Positions 35,001 through 47,189 of a DNA stretch of 64,000 nucleotides are shown here, in pieces. The stretch covers positions 7,323,501 to 7,387,500 of the forward strand of contig CP114497.1 in the NCBI GenBank assembly GCA_027186245.1, read 5' to 3'. How positions within the stretch are numbered: position 1 is the stretch's first letter; the number at the start of each line of letters is the position of its first letter. The stretch is from Coriaria nepalensis (taxonomy: Eukaryota > Streptophyta > Magnoliopsida > Cucurbitales > Coriariaceae). The notes below the pieces were generated by a model. It did no database searches. It was not told where the DNA came from and saw nothing but the letters and a program-made list of their open reading frames with translations. Made by a program: the position numbers and the translations under genes.

Positions 35001-37614
35001 ATTACATAGTATATAATTTTCATTTTTTTTTCTTTTAAATTTATTTGTATCACGTCATAATAATTATGTCACCAACAATCTCACGGTTACTTGCATGCCC
35101 TTTTTTTACTTTTTCAATACAATTGCGCCACTGTTAATTTTGCTATTTATATATATATATTTTTTTTTTATTTTTTATTTTTTTTTATTGCTCATAATTT
35201 AAATATTTAAATAAATTATTATTCGATTAATTTTTCATGCGCGAATCTTATCTAAAATCTTATATATATATATATATATTAACTTATCCTATAAATATGT
35301 TACACTTATAAATTTGTCAAAGCAATTATTATTATTATTATCTAAGACTTTATTCGTATGTAGTCAAGTATTTGATATGATTGAATGTAAGTTATAGAAT
35401 CACATAAAAACAAATTAAGTTCAAGAAGAAAAATATATGACGTGAGTGTCAAATCAAATTCATACTATACAAATCTTTAAAAAAAAAATAATCATACTAT
35501 ATAGTATATACTTTCAACCAAAAAAATCATACTATATAGTAAAAAAAAAAATATATGATGTAGTATAGGAACGAAATTGTTAGAAAAGGGGGCTGTACCG
35601 TCATTCGCTCACTCATAGAAACGACATCGTTGCGCAGGAACACGCCGTGCGGTGCCGCATGTAAATCGCCGTGGGATAGTGGTGGGCCCTGAAGTTCTCA
35701 CTTGTTAACGATTGAAGTGGATATGACACGTGGTGTAGTACTATTCGTGATTTGCGGTTGGTAGGGAATGTTTGGGGGGTGTGGGGCCAGTTGAAATCCA
35801 GGAAAAGTTAAGAAATATTGTTTAAGCCGTTTTGCGTGGTGTTGGGCAGTTGACGCCACGTGTACACTGCACTCGATCTGTCGATCTGTCGATCTGTCGA
35901 GTGGGATTAAATACTACATCCCACTGAGTGAAGCCGTGAACGAAGAAATGATTCGATACTATTATTTAGATATTTATTATTATAAATTTAAAGGATAAAA
36001 TTATATATAAATATATTATTTTATTTTTAATTAAATAGTTGCCGAAAATTGAATTATTTATATAAATTTAATTTTATTCATCAAATTTATGATGAATAAT
36101 TTAAAATAAAATATATTTCTTCTCATATTTTCTTAACATCTTAAATTTCCATACTCTTGTAAGGAAGGTTTCTTCTTTATACAAGCTTAATTTACATAGT
36201 TAATCATATATATTAAGGTAAGAAAAAATTTAAAAAAAAATTATTCATAAAGGTAACATTATTTACCATAAATGTATCTCTGATCCCAATAAAAATCCTA
36301 ACACTGTTATTGATTTTAGTTACCGATAAGATATTGATACCAATCCTAATCATGATATTAAAAATTATAAATAGATTAAAAGATGGATTAATTTTAAAAT
36401 TGTCATTCCTCAAATTTGCTAAACTTAAAAATAGTAAATATTTATAAATAAATCCTTAAAATATTTATTAAAAAAAAATATTATTACCCATCTTAGCTCT
36501 TATATAATATCTTTTACTTTTCTTATAATTTTATTAGACTTGTGTCTCTATAATTTAAAAAACTAGACTTAAGTCTTCTAAATCTAATTTACGAAATTTA
36601 AAATTAACTTAAATCTATGTAAAATTTATTAGCCAAATCTAATAAAACAAAAGTTTAAAGTAACTATTTTTCCCCGAGTATGAGGTAATAATACTATGGG
36701 ACATGATTTTAAGGTACTATGCGACATGATCATAATAGAGTAATCGCGTTGGTTAACTACTCGTGGGTCCAACGTGAAGAAGTGATGGAAGGGAAAAAAA
36801 GTTGAAAAAAAAAGGAAGGAAGAGGACCTTTGGGAAGCGTGGGGTGACTCCACTACTAAAAAAATGTGATGGAATGAATTTATGGAAAGCCCACTCTCTA
36901 TCTCACTCTTCCATGTCTTTGCGTGCATGTCGTTTTATATATTTGGCCCCAAATTATGGAGGGGTAAAAGCACTGAGCACCCGAAACAAAACAAAAAAAA
37001 TAAAATAAAATGAAGTGCTATGAGGCGGTTTTCAAGCTTTTCAAGCAATGGGAGGGACACCATTTTGTACCCAAAAAAATCATTTTTTTGTTTGAATCCA
37101 CTTTTTGTGTGGAAGTAGTAAAAGAGAAAGAAGGGTTTTTAAAGAATTTTCTCGTTCAAGCCTATGTCACGTAAAAAGAGTGAGAGAGTTGATAATTAAA
37201 TTTTATCATAATTATAAATATTACTATATATTATAATAATTTATATCCATGCTTAAGAGTTTATTTAGTTTCTTGGCCTAGAAGAGGCTGCATCTCTCTC
37301 TTACATATGTCTACTGTTTTGGAATACAGAAACTTTGTACATATCAGCATGCATCTTTCCACCACTTTAGGCCAATTTATCGACCTCCACTAAGGACCCA
37401 TTATCAAAATTTTAAGGTTTATTTATGTATTACTTTTTGACGTGATGCCTAGTATTAAAAGTGTAGTTCCCTTTTTTTTTTCTCAATTCAATCATTATTG
37501 CACATTCATCTACTAAACAGTAAATACATGACAACTCTCACAATCTCTTCTACTAAGTACTAATCTTAAAGTAAAATACATACGACGTACGTAGTCCATC
37601 ATTTACCGACATTA

Positions 37615-37654
<40 letters not shown>

Positions 37655-38539
37655 TATGGTTAATGGGGTCAGAAATCATGAGCAAGTTGAGACAGATCAG
37701 GCGTGCTTGGTGCACACCACACTAGTTTCCATACGCAAATATGAGGAGAGATCTCTTTTTGCCGCCATTGTTATCATCGATTAGCATTCCCTTTTTTTTT
37801 TCCTATTTTTAAACAGAAGGATAGTAGTGAAGCAATTCCCAGTTGGGGACAAAGTGATTGTCAACTCACACTTTCTTGGACCGTTTGGTCATTTGCTGTG
37901 TGTGCTGTCAAACCATCCTAAAACCATCATTAGATTTTTCACCATTTGTCTCATAAAGCGTGGGGGTTCTTTTAGTGATCTGCTGTTTCATTGTCTTGCA
38001 CACGTGCTTAGAGAGGCATGGAGATAAGTTTTGTCTTCAAAACCATCCCTCTTGCTTTTTTTCTCGCGTACCAAACAGGCTGAACAGCTCACTGTTTATC
38101 AACGTGTCAGTTTTGTAATTTTAAGTTGAGAGAATTTGTAAAAGTCTCGATTAGTCATTTAACAACATGACTCTCATTTATAATTTTTTAATACATGACT
38201 TAAAAAATAAAGAGAATTTGATTAAATGACATTCTTTCGATACTTGTTTTACTAAGTAATTTTTTTCTTATATTTTTTTGTTACTTGATTTTAAAAATAA
38301 ATAAGTAAAATAAATTTAAGAAATAACTAGAAAAATAAAATAAAAATGTTAAAAGAATTAATTGCCCCACATCTTCCTTTTTTCCTCTATATCGATGTTG
38401 CTCTCGGCTTCTTCAAATTTTTGCTTCGTCGATTAGAACAATAATGAAAAATGAAGAATGAAAAGAGATTTCCTTTTGCACAATCATTAATGGAGGATAA
38501 TGAAAAAAAAAACATTCTAGAGAAGGAAAAAAAAAAATC
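35001..38539. other. Long non-coding region upstream of ACL5
   Basis: Contains TA and A/T microsatellites (about 35149-35165, 35261-35280, 37612-37658), a GC-richer stretch at 35590-35920 with GACACGTGG and CCACGTGTA G-box cores, and an 8-bp unit TCGATCTG repeated three times at about 35874-35898. No ORF in it looks like a protein. The isolated GC-rich stretch, about 0.7-1 kb from the ACL5 start, could be a distal promoter element. Confidence 0.35.
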
Positions 38540-39835
38540 AAGATTTTGGCATAACTAAGTCAAACCGAAATCATGATTTCAGTCTAGTTTTAAATATTAT
38601 AAAATTATAAAAAAATATATATATAAGCATAAAACTAGACTATTAGTCATAGAGTTTAGAAACATATCAATCATAATTATATAACCCGAGATAATTTTTT
38701 TTTAAATTTACTGAATAATTTTCAAGTTTGGTCCAAAATATTGAGTTCCAATCCGAAATCTTTATCTAATATTTTTGCACTTGTTTCAGACGTTATAAAA
38801 TTATATCATAAAAATAGATTGTTAGAAATTTCTATAGAGTATAGGAACATTTTAATCGAAGTTATATAACCCGATAGTAAAGTTCTTGAAGTTAATTGGT
38901 TCCAGAATCTTTATCCAAAAAATTTAGACTGGTTTCAGATGTTATAAAATTATAGAAAAAATATGTTATAAAAATAGACTTTTATATCTTTTCATAGAGT
39001 CTAGAAACATCTAAATTGAAATTATATAATCCGAGATAAAAATTCTTAAAGTTGATTGGTTCTGAACCAAAATCATGATTTCAGACTAAATATTCAAACC
39101 AAAATCTTTGTCTAACAATTTTGGATTGGTTTAAGATGTTATAAAATCATAGAAAAAAAATATATCATAAAAGTAGACTCTTAGAGATTTCTATAGAGTG
39201 CAAGAACACCTAAATTGGAATTATATAGCCCAAAATAAAAATTCTTGAAGTTGACTATTTCGGTCGAAATCATGATTTCGGACAAAACATTCAGATTGAA
39301 ATCTTTGTCCAATAATTTCGGGCTGGTTCTAAATATTATAAAATCATATAAAAAAAATATATTATAAAAATAGACTCTTATAACTTTCTATAGAGTCTAA
39401 GAACACTTCAATCAAAGTTATATAATCTGAGATAAAAATTCTTGAAGTTGACTGATTCTGGATCAAAATCATGATTACAAACTAAACATTTAAACCAAAA
39501 TTTTTGTTCAACAATTTTGGAATGATTATAGATGTTATAAAATTATAGAAAAAATATATCATAAAAATATACTCTTATATTTTTCCAAAGAGTTCATGAA
39601 TACCGCAATCAGAGTTATATAACCCGAGATAAATTTTTTTGAAATTGACCGGTTCCGGACCGAAATCTTTGTCCACAAATTTTGGAAGGGTTCCAGATGT
39701 TATACAATCATAGAAATAATATATATAATAAAAATAGACTTTTATAACTTTTCATAGAGTATAGGAACACATCAATTATAGTTATATAACTTGAGATACA
39801 AATTCCTGAAGTTGACTAAAAAAAATGACTAAGAT
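38540..39835. repeat. Satellite-like tandem array, about 196-bp unit, seven copies
   Basis: A unit containing ATAGAGT..AGGAACA, GTTATATAACCCGAGATAAA, TTCTTGAAGTTGACT and GAAATCATGATTTC recurs. The ATAACCCGAG core falls at about 38681, 38866, 39026, 39225, 39422, 39618 and 39786, giving spacings of 185, 160, 199, 197, 196 and 168. Copies differ by indels and perhaps 15-25 percent substitutions. The GAAATCATGATTTC segment is palindromic. No coding signal was seen. Confidence 0.8.
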
Positions 39836-40760
39836 TTTAGCTTGACCAATTCAAAATGAAATTATGGCGAAGTCATGACTTCAGTCTGGTTTAATCAAGC
39901 AGAAATCTTATCCCATACTGATATCATGATTTCGGTCTCGTAAAATATGTGTGTTTTTGCCTTTTAAACTTAAACTTAGACTTCAAACTTTAAACTTAAA
40001 CCCTAAATATAAACCTTAAACCTTAAATTTAGACCATAAACTTAAACTTAAACCATTAAACATAAACTTTAAACTTTAAACTTTAAACCTAGAATTAAAA
40101 CTTAAACTTAGACTTAAAACGTTAAACTTAAAATTAAATATTAAATATAAACAATAAACCTTAAAATAAGATAAATCAATAATAATAATAATAAAGACAA
40201 ATTTTGGCCTGAATTGATCGGGTCGAAATCATGGATCAAATTTTTTTTTTTTAAAGATAGACTTTAGCCTGACCAATTTAGACTGAAATCGTGATTTTGA
40301 TCTAGGACAATGGGTATATTTTTACTTTTTAAACTTAAACTTAGATTTCAAACCTTAAACCTAGACTTTAAACATTAGACTTCAAACCTTAAACTTAAAC
40401 TCTAAACATAAACATTAAACCGTAAACTTAAAACCGTAAAACTAAATTTAAAGCCTTAAACCTAGATTTTAAATCTTATACTTAAACTCTAAATATAAAT
40501 CTTATACCTTAAATTTAGATCATAAATCTAAACTTAAAACCGTAAACCTAAATTTTAAACTTTAAACTAAGTTTAAAACCTTAAATCTTAAAACTTAGAA
40601 TTAAAGCCTCAAACTTAGAGTTAAAACCATAAACTTAAAATTAAACACTAAACATAAATCATAAACCTTAAAAAAAAGGACCAAGATTTCAACATGACCA
40701 ACTCAGGTCAAAATCATGGAATGAAATCATGATTTCAATATAAATTATTCGGGCCAAAAT
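39836..40760. repeat. Higher-order repeat with degenerate telomere-like tracts
   Basis: Two blocks each begin with a unit resembling the preceding array (GATTTTAGCTTGACCAATT near 39845; GACTTTAGCCTGACCAATTT near 40258), pass through a TTTTTACTTTTTAAACTTAAAC phrase, and run into hundreds of bases of AAACTTA/AAACCTT/TAAACCCTAAA-type repeats (about 39965-40160 and 40325-40670). A third block start lies near 40676. The 7-8 base period and the occasional CCCTAAA recall the plant telomere repeat, but most units deviate, so an ancient interstitial telomeric tract or a convergent minisatellite are both possible. Confidence 0.7.
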
Positions 40761-41714
40761 GTTTAATGTTTGAGTCGGAATGGCAAGGCTTTTTCTTCTC
40801 CGACAAAGGACAACCAAAGTACATATACTTCTTCCCTGATGAAGGATCAAGCAAATCAAAGTACATATAGCAATTTTTTCCAGTTGCGGCAGTTAGGTCG
40901 TGTTTTTCAATTGAAGGATACAACTTGCATTTTTTGGGAAAAGAGGGAAAGAAAAGATAAAGAATAAAAAGGAGAGAGTATAAGTGTAACTACTATTTTT
41001 TTTTTAGTTATTAAATATAAATATATAATAAGAGAAGTAAACTCGTTTAACAAGACAAATAGAAAGAAAGTCAATTGACAAAATCATTTGACTAATCCTC
41101 CGAATTCGAAATTGGGTTTTGCCAAGATATAAGATATGGACGAACCCACGGGCTTTGCCAAGATATAAGATGTGGACCAACCCGCTTGGACCAAACACAC
41201 ATGCATGGCTTATTAGTGCCGCAACATCTAGAGTGACTAGTTTTTCCCGAATAAGAAAAAGGTGTTTTCTGGATTAATGACACTCCTAAACCATCTATAA
41301 TTTGAGAAAACAAGTGTTAATTATATGTTCAACGAGGAATGGAGATAGATAATTATGCATTTGTGCCTTACTTTTATTGATGTGCATTTATCTACTCTAC
41401 TGATTGCGACCAGAACATAAGCACAATCCGCTGTCGAGGATAACTATTGTGCATCTGTCTACTGATTGCGACCAGAACATGAGCAAAATCCACTGTCGAG
41501 AAAAAACACTACTTGGCACGAGTTATAACAAAGCTACCACCACTGAGCTAAACTCGCAGCCATGTTTGGTCAATTCATATAATCCCAGGTGACTATGCAT
41601 GTACTTGAACCACTTGTGCTTTCAGTGCATGATTCATTCAAATCTGGAAAGGAGACAAATTACTTGTTTCAAGTAAAGTTCTTTTTCTGATCTTCCATTA
41701 ATGATACAAAGTTG
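40761..41714. repeat. Region of short direct duplications downstream of PEX10
   Basis: Bases from 41121 and from 41157 share GCCAAGATATAAGAT and flanks (36-bp spacing). TGATTGCGACCAGAACAT starts at 41401 and again at 41463 (62-bp spacing). CAAAGTACATATA occurs twice near 40815 and 40857. These look like local slippage or small tandem duplications. The bases just before 41715 are probably the PEX10 3' untranslated region. Confidence 0.45.
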
Positions 41715-44586
41715 CTAGAAGTCTGAATGATATAAACAAACGAGGCTCGAATGTGTTATGGGAGTTCGACAGAGAGGGCATTCAGCCTTTTCATTGCACC
41801 ATTCCATTATGCAGTTCCTTCAAAAACCAAGATATTCAAACCTTGTAAGAGAGAGAAGACTGAAAGATAAAAGACATACCAGCAGAATACATGGGCACAT
41901 GGTGTGGCTGTTGGACTTTGCCTATTACTCAGACATAGAGCGCACTTGCTAATTGCAGGGACACCTGGAGACTGCCGGAAAGAAAGCCAGAAAAATTTAC
42001 ACAAAAAGTTATCTTAAAGCCTTTTGTAAGAGATACAGAGATTGGTTTCTCGAAGATAAACTTAGATTCGTGAATTTGGTAGAGATATTTTTTCTAAGAT
42101 TGAATAATGGAAGGCTTCTCTAACACAAAAATGGTTCCAGACCAACACTATCTTTGCTCAAATGTAAAACTATATCAAAGGTCCATAGGCTCAATTATTT
42201 ATGTAAATAAGTAAAAAAAGGTTAAGTTTTTTACTATTCTCTAGTTTTTTTTTTTTTTCAATTTAAATGTGCTCTATGGAAGAGCTAAGTTGCGGCAAAA
42301 TCACCTAGTTATCCAGAAAGAAATGCTGCTAAAATACCTCGGGGGCTGTAGAAGATTCAGAAATCCAACTTCCACTCTTACCCTCAAAGGTTGTTAAATT
42401 GCCTTCCTCGTTTAAGATAGGCAAACCACGACCTAAAAACAAGATAGAGAAGAATAACAGTGGATATTGGATACAAGGATAGCATGCCAGAAGATCACTT
42501 GTCACGAGTCATCTAATGTGTTAGTGGAACACCCACCTCTCAGACAAGACACAAGCTTATAATAAATAGACACAAAAAGTAGAAGAATAGAAATATGTTT
42601 AGATGAAGAGAACTTGAATGAAAAATTATAGCATTCAAGAACCTGCTGAAGTACGGTGGCTCCCAAATGAAGTCTGGTTAACTGAACTTGCAATAGATGA
42701 TAAGTTACTGCATCTTATTCCTTCAGCAGTGATGATGCACAACTGAATCAGTAGAAATACTCCAAGTATTTGGTATCTGTTCCAAAGAAAAAAAGAAGAA
42801 TAGTATATTTATTCACAAATTAGAAAACTCCGATTGTTAATGTCCATATTTCCTACAACAATGAATTTCTTAGCATGATTAAGTTTTCCAACTCATACCT
42901 GGACCGTTGATTTGATGGTTTTCCTATGAAATCGTAACGAATACCTGCTGAACGCTTTGATATATGATAATAGAGTCCTACAAAGGAAATGTATAAGATT
43001 TATATAGTTAGAGTTTCTCTCGTTCATTCACTGGAACTTTGGATACGATATACGAACCTCAGAAACTGAAGAATCACCTTCAAAATAGAAGAACATGAGG
43101 TTAGTGCGAAGTACCAACATAAAAAATTCACGAGCCTTAGGCACCACCTGAAACGTGAAAATGCAGAGAACGCTTTATTATATAGAAATTCTGACAGATG
43201 CCTCAAGACCAGTTTGGGGTAGAGAAAAAAGAACATGGATAAATGAAATGCCGAGGTTGTTTCATAAAAGCCAATGGAGTTTTAGAAAGGAATAGTTAGA
43301 ACATCAGGACAGACGAGCAATGAAGTGCAGATTTGGGGCCTGAATGAACAAGTAAGCATACCGAAGGCCACCTTAGAACAAGAAAGAGCCATAATCCGTT
43401 TACTTTCTCCTTCAACCTGGTCAGAGCAGAAGCAGAAGACTCTTCCCTTGATGGAAATGTAATTACAGCAACCGTGGAAGACTGAACAAGATTGCTCTCA
43501 TCAGACAGTGAATCAGAAAGAGCCATGGCACGAGAAGAAACTTGGGAGCTGAAACAGAAAATCCGGGATGCATGGATGAGTAAATACAATAAAGGCTCAC
43601 AACTTAATATAAATCACAAGTCAAAAGCATTTCAAATTAGTTGTAACTGAGCAATCTTAAGTAAAAAATATGCATCTGTACCTTATTCGTTCTGCAATAT
43701 ATGGCACAGCTGTCTGGTAAACGATGAATAGAGCACGCCTTGCTGGGGTTGGAGGGAGTCCATAAGGTCCTGCAACCTACGTAAGAACTTTTAGAGTTAA
43801 CACATCAGAGAAGTTGAAGTTATACAAAAAAATAGATCTAGAGCTCAGTAGGACCTCCCCAATTGGGGTTTTATCAACTACAAGCAGGAATTTACTTAAA
43901 TCTATCCTCAAATGACACGACAAGAGTCCTACTTCATCTAATTAACAACACCACCAAATTATGCTTTTCATAAGAATTCAAACTTAAACACGGCATTACA
44001 AAATTTCATTAATATCAAGTGTTCTAATCACGTCGAACATGAATCTAAAACTCAAAAAACCTGAGTAATGTCACAGTATTCTTCTCCAAGAGTTTGCTTC
44101 CCCGAACCGGTCGTTGATACATAAAAAAGCATCTGTCCAAGAAGTTTTGTCTGCAATGGAGATAGAGTAAAGAATTTATCAGTATCCTTATCAAGAGCAA
44201 AGTGCTCAAGTCTCACTCTGCCTGTAAATGCACGAGAAAATCAATATATAACTCTAAACGATACTAAGACAAAGTAATGCTGGAAAATCTAACCTCACTC
44301 TGGTAAGCTACAGCGAGTCTTGTACCTGTATCAAACAAATATGCTGAAATTAGCTGAAAGTGCAAGGAATTAGGTGAAGTGCGAGGGAAAGGAGAAAGAA
44401 GCAGACCGAAAATATGACGGAAAGCATCGCAACAGGCGTCGTAGACGAATGAGGCATACTGATCGTCCTTCTCGGCTGAGCCGCCGGAGAAAACCGCCGA
44501 GGATATGTTTGCTCCGGCGCGCCGGCTTCTCTACTCGGACCGGGGTCGCCTGATAGTGGTACCCCATTCCTCCTCTCGAAACCCAT
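41715..44586 (-). pseudogene. PEX10: PEX10 peroxin gene with frameshifting deletion in exon 1
   Basis: Eleven exons: 44586-44407, 44325-44294, 44150-44061, 43776-43682, 43548-43362, 43147-43078, 42977-42899, 42776-42643, 42432-42338, 41971-41880 and 41817-41715. Exons 2-11 keep frame through consensus splice sites and match PEX10, the peroxisomal membrane RING E3 that recycles PEX5. They end in a C3HC4 RING ([21 protein letters not shown] ... CPLC) and LVCLYHSDF; the usual Gly in PCGHVFC is Ala. Exon 1 is in frame 1 up to RRFSPAAQP and in another frame from EKDDQYASF, at about 44470-44476. Six or seven residues usually present between these parts (EIMRAA-like) are missing. The total of 1157 coding bases is not a multiple of three, and a 19-base deletion would explain it. 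With no alternative in-frame ATG, this copy looks inactive unless the deletion is an assembly error. Confidence 0.8.
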
Positions 44587-44864
44587 CTTCTCTTTCGTCT
44601 CTCTTTGGAACGAAATCACAATCCTCTTTGAAAGCCGAAAGAAAAGCGTAGGAAAAGCTAAAGGCAGTTTCGTCTCTCCAATAGATTAAATCCTTAAGAG
44701 TTTCAGTTTTATCATATTTTGGTTCTTGAGGGTAAAAACTAAATAAATGTAAAGTAAAAGAAACTAAAAACCAACCCCTATACATTTAATAATTCTGTTT
44801 AACCCGTCCTTCCCCAGATTCACTCTCTCTATTACACAACCCCACCATCTTCCACCGCCGGATC
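44587..44864. other. PEX10 upstream region
   Basis: This contains the 5' flank of PEX10 and the left border of the following inverted repeat. It has mixed composition and no clear TATA box. Confidence 0.3.
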
Positions 44865-45292
44865 TCGCCCATGCCGCCGCCCTCCGATTGTGGGTTTCCT
44901 CACTTCCATCTTCGTCTTCCTTCTCTTCAATCTAACCTCATTTCACAAATTTCTTTCCAATCTTTACTCGCTGTAATCTCGAAAGATCCAACTCACTACA
45001 TCCACTTCCATTTTCAGAGCTTCATGGCAAGAGTTCCATTTCAGAGATTCACACTATGTGAAATGCCTTCGATAATATGTGAAAGGCGTTTATGCAGAAG
45101 AAACAATGCATGTACTTACCTCTTGCGATGAAGTTCTAAAAATGGAAGTAGATCTAGTGAGTTGAATTCTTCAAGGTAACAGCAAGTAGAGATTGGAGAT
45201 GAGTTTGTAAAGAATGATTGGATTGAAAGAGAAGGAAGACGAAAATGGAAGTAAGGAAACCCACAAGAGGATGGGGGCGGTGAAGGAAAATA
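44865..45292. repeat. Long inverted repeat (arms about 170 bp, loop about 80 bp)
   Basis: The left arm 44865-45033 aligns with the reverse complement of 45115-45292 along nearly its whole length, at roughly 75-80 percent identity by eye. Shared blocks include TGTGGGTTTCCT, CGTCTTCCTTCTC, TCAACTCACTA and CTACTTCCATTTT (with few changes). The loop is about 45034-45114. Both arms have similar short ORFs (CGFP.FHF/HLRLPS) on opposite strands. This may be an inverted duplication of a gene 5' end, a foldback element, or a hairpin small-RNA locus. I see no known plant miRNA sequence in it. Confidence 0.7.
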
Positions 45293-45429
45293 AGACATTG
45301 CGTCATCTCGTTCTGGACTTTGATTGGGAAGGTGAAGAAGAAGCAAACACATGTATTAATTTTAGGCAGAGTAGGACAGTCATAATTAGAAAGATGACTA
45401 GGCGATTTCTTAGGTCTGTGAGATTGTTT

Positions 45430-47180
45430 TATTGAAATTTCTGGACGAATAGGAGAGGTGTACCATCATGACTAGGAACTGAATGAGGACATCATATATC
45501 ACAATGAATCATTTCAAAAGGCTTAGTGGATCTACTAGGATGGTTGGAAAATAGAGATTTATAGTGTTTAGACAAGGTACATATATCACAATGATAATCT
45601 TTATTAGAAACAAAAGGAACATTCAACAATTTTAATATATTGAAAGATACATGTCCGTCCAAGTTTAGAGTGCCATAATTCAACAGAGTCATGCTTGCTA
45701 GGATTTGACTGTTCTAAGAGACCATTAGAATGCATTTTAGTGGCTAACACAGTAGGATAATGATCTGCTATCAATAGATGATAGAGGTCGTGCTTTACTT
45801 CACTCTTCACAATCATCCTCCGGTCCAAGTGGTCTAGTAGTCCAGTATAAAAACAATGAGTTGAGGAAAAAGTGAGATAATAGTTCATGGATTTTGCTAA
45901 TTTCCTTGTTGAAATGAGATTAAAAGTAAAGGTTCGAACAAAGAGAGCATGATGTGGGAGACAGGGGCTAGTTGACCATTTGGCAATTGCACAGCAAACG
46001 TGGCAGTAAAATCAATCTTGGAGAAATAAGAAATGTCACAAATTATGTGGTCAGTGGAACCGGTATTTAAAGTCCATGGTGTATGAGAGAGAGTTTAGGC
46101 ATTAGAAATATTAGAACAAGATTGAGAGAAATATTTGGTTGACTTGTATGATCTACATGAACCATATTGACTCGATGAGATTGAGTCCTGCTATTAATGA
46201 GAGCTAGAAGTTGTTGATATTCAATTTTATAGAAAGTGAACTGATTACTAGAACTTGTTTCTAGTGTTGACTTTGCTGTAACAAGAACTTGATTGACACT
46301 CTTGAGTGGATTATGAAATTTGTGACCCTCTGGATATCCATCTAGATTTTGAATGCCTTTGCATTTTGCAATTTTCACATGTAGGAACTTCTACATTACC
46401 AGCCTTAAAACTGTTTTCCAGTGTATATGACCTGTGATGACAGTAAGTTTTATATTTCTTGACATATTCACCAAATTTGGTCAAATAGACAACATTGTTT
46501 GGGATGTAATTTTGGTATTTTCGGGCTAGCATAACAATGCAACCAATTTGTTTTTAGCAAGTAGGGCTCTTTTTACTGCTTTTTGACCAAATTTCATAAT
46601 TATTCTTGTTCAAGAACTTAGAGACTAGTATATTCTGAGGATTATCCCCATGATCGAGTTTGTATGAATTGGTGGGCTTAGAAAAATTAGTGAACAAATC
46701 TGATTCACCATCATTGGAAGTATGGGAATCAAGTTGTTTCACATGTAGCTTTGATTTTGATCATTCTTCAGCCATGAAAAAGACTCTGATACCATAACAC
46801 AAGGTATAAACCCAAGTATCAGGACAAATAAAATATAGAAAAAGAGATAGAGAAGAAAGATTAGATTAAATTCAGAAGTGGCTGAAATGGCACCCTCATT
46901 TAAGTGATGCTATGCGTTTTGTATAGAGGATGTGGAATACAAAATGCAGCACTTCATTTAACTCTGCTTTCCTCATGCAAAACGTCTTCGTTCTGATTTT
47001 GTAAATTTTGCTTTTTGCAGGTTACCGTTGGAGACTGCTTCGTTCGAGGTAATAGGAATGGAGGATGCGAAACTGAAGGATTCATGTAGGTCAAATAAAA
47101 GTTTCCAGACTCCCAAGGATTTCATGCAGCACATCTGAACTGTGTTTTTTCGCCGAAAGTATCCATATGCAAACTGCATT
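45430..47180 (-). mobile_element. 5' half of a Ty1/Copia retrotransposon
   Basis: Read leftward. A primer-binding site complementary to initiator Met tRNA (TGGTATCAGAGTC) occupies about 46797-46785, followed at once by the gag start. Gag remnants lie at 46740-46300 (GDNPQNILVSKFLNKNNYEIWSK), a decayed protease at about 46080-45900, then the GAG-pre-integrase region at about 45830-45520 (ELWHSKLG, HCDICTLSKHYKSLFS) and the first integrase residues PFEMIHCDIW. It ends abruptly near 45430. Bases 46800 to about 47180 may be the 5' LTR. Stops occur in gag and protease. There is no 3' LTR. Confidence 0.8.
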
Positions 47181-47189
47181 GGACATTCT

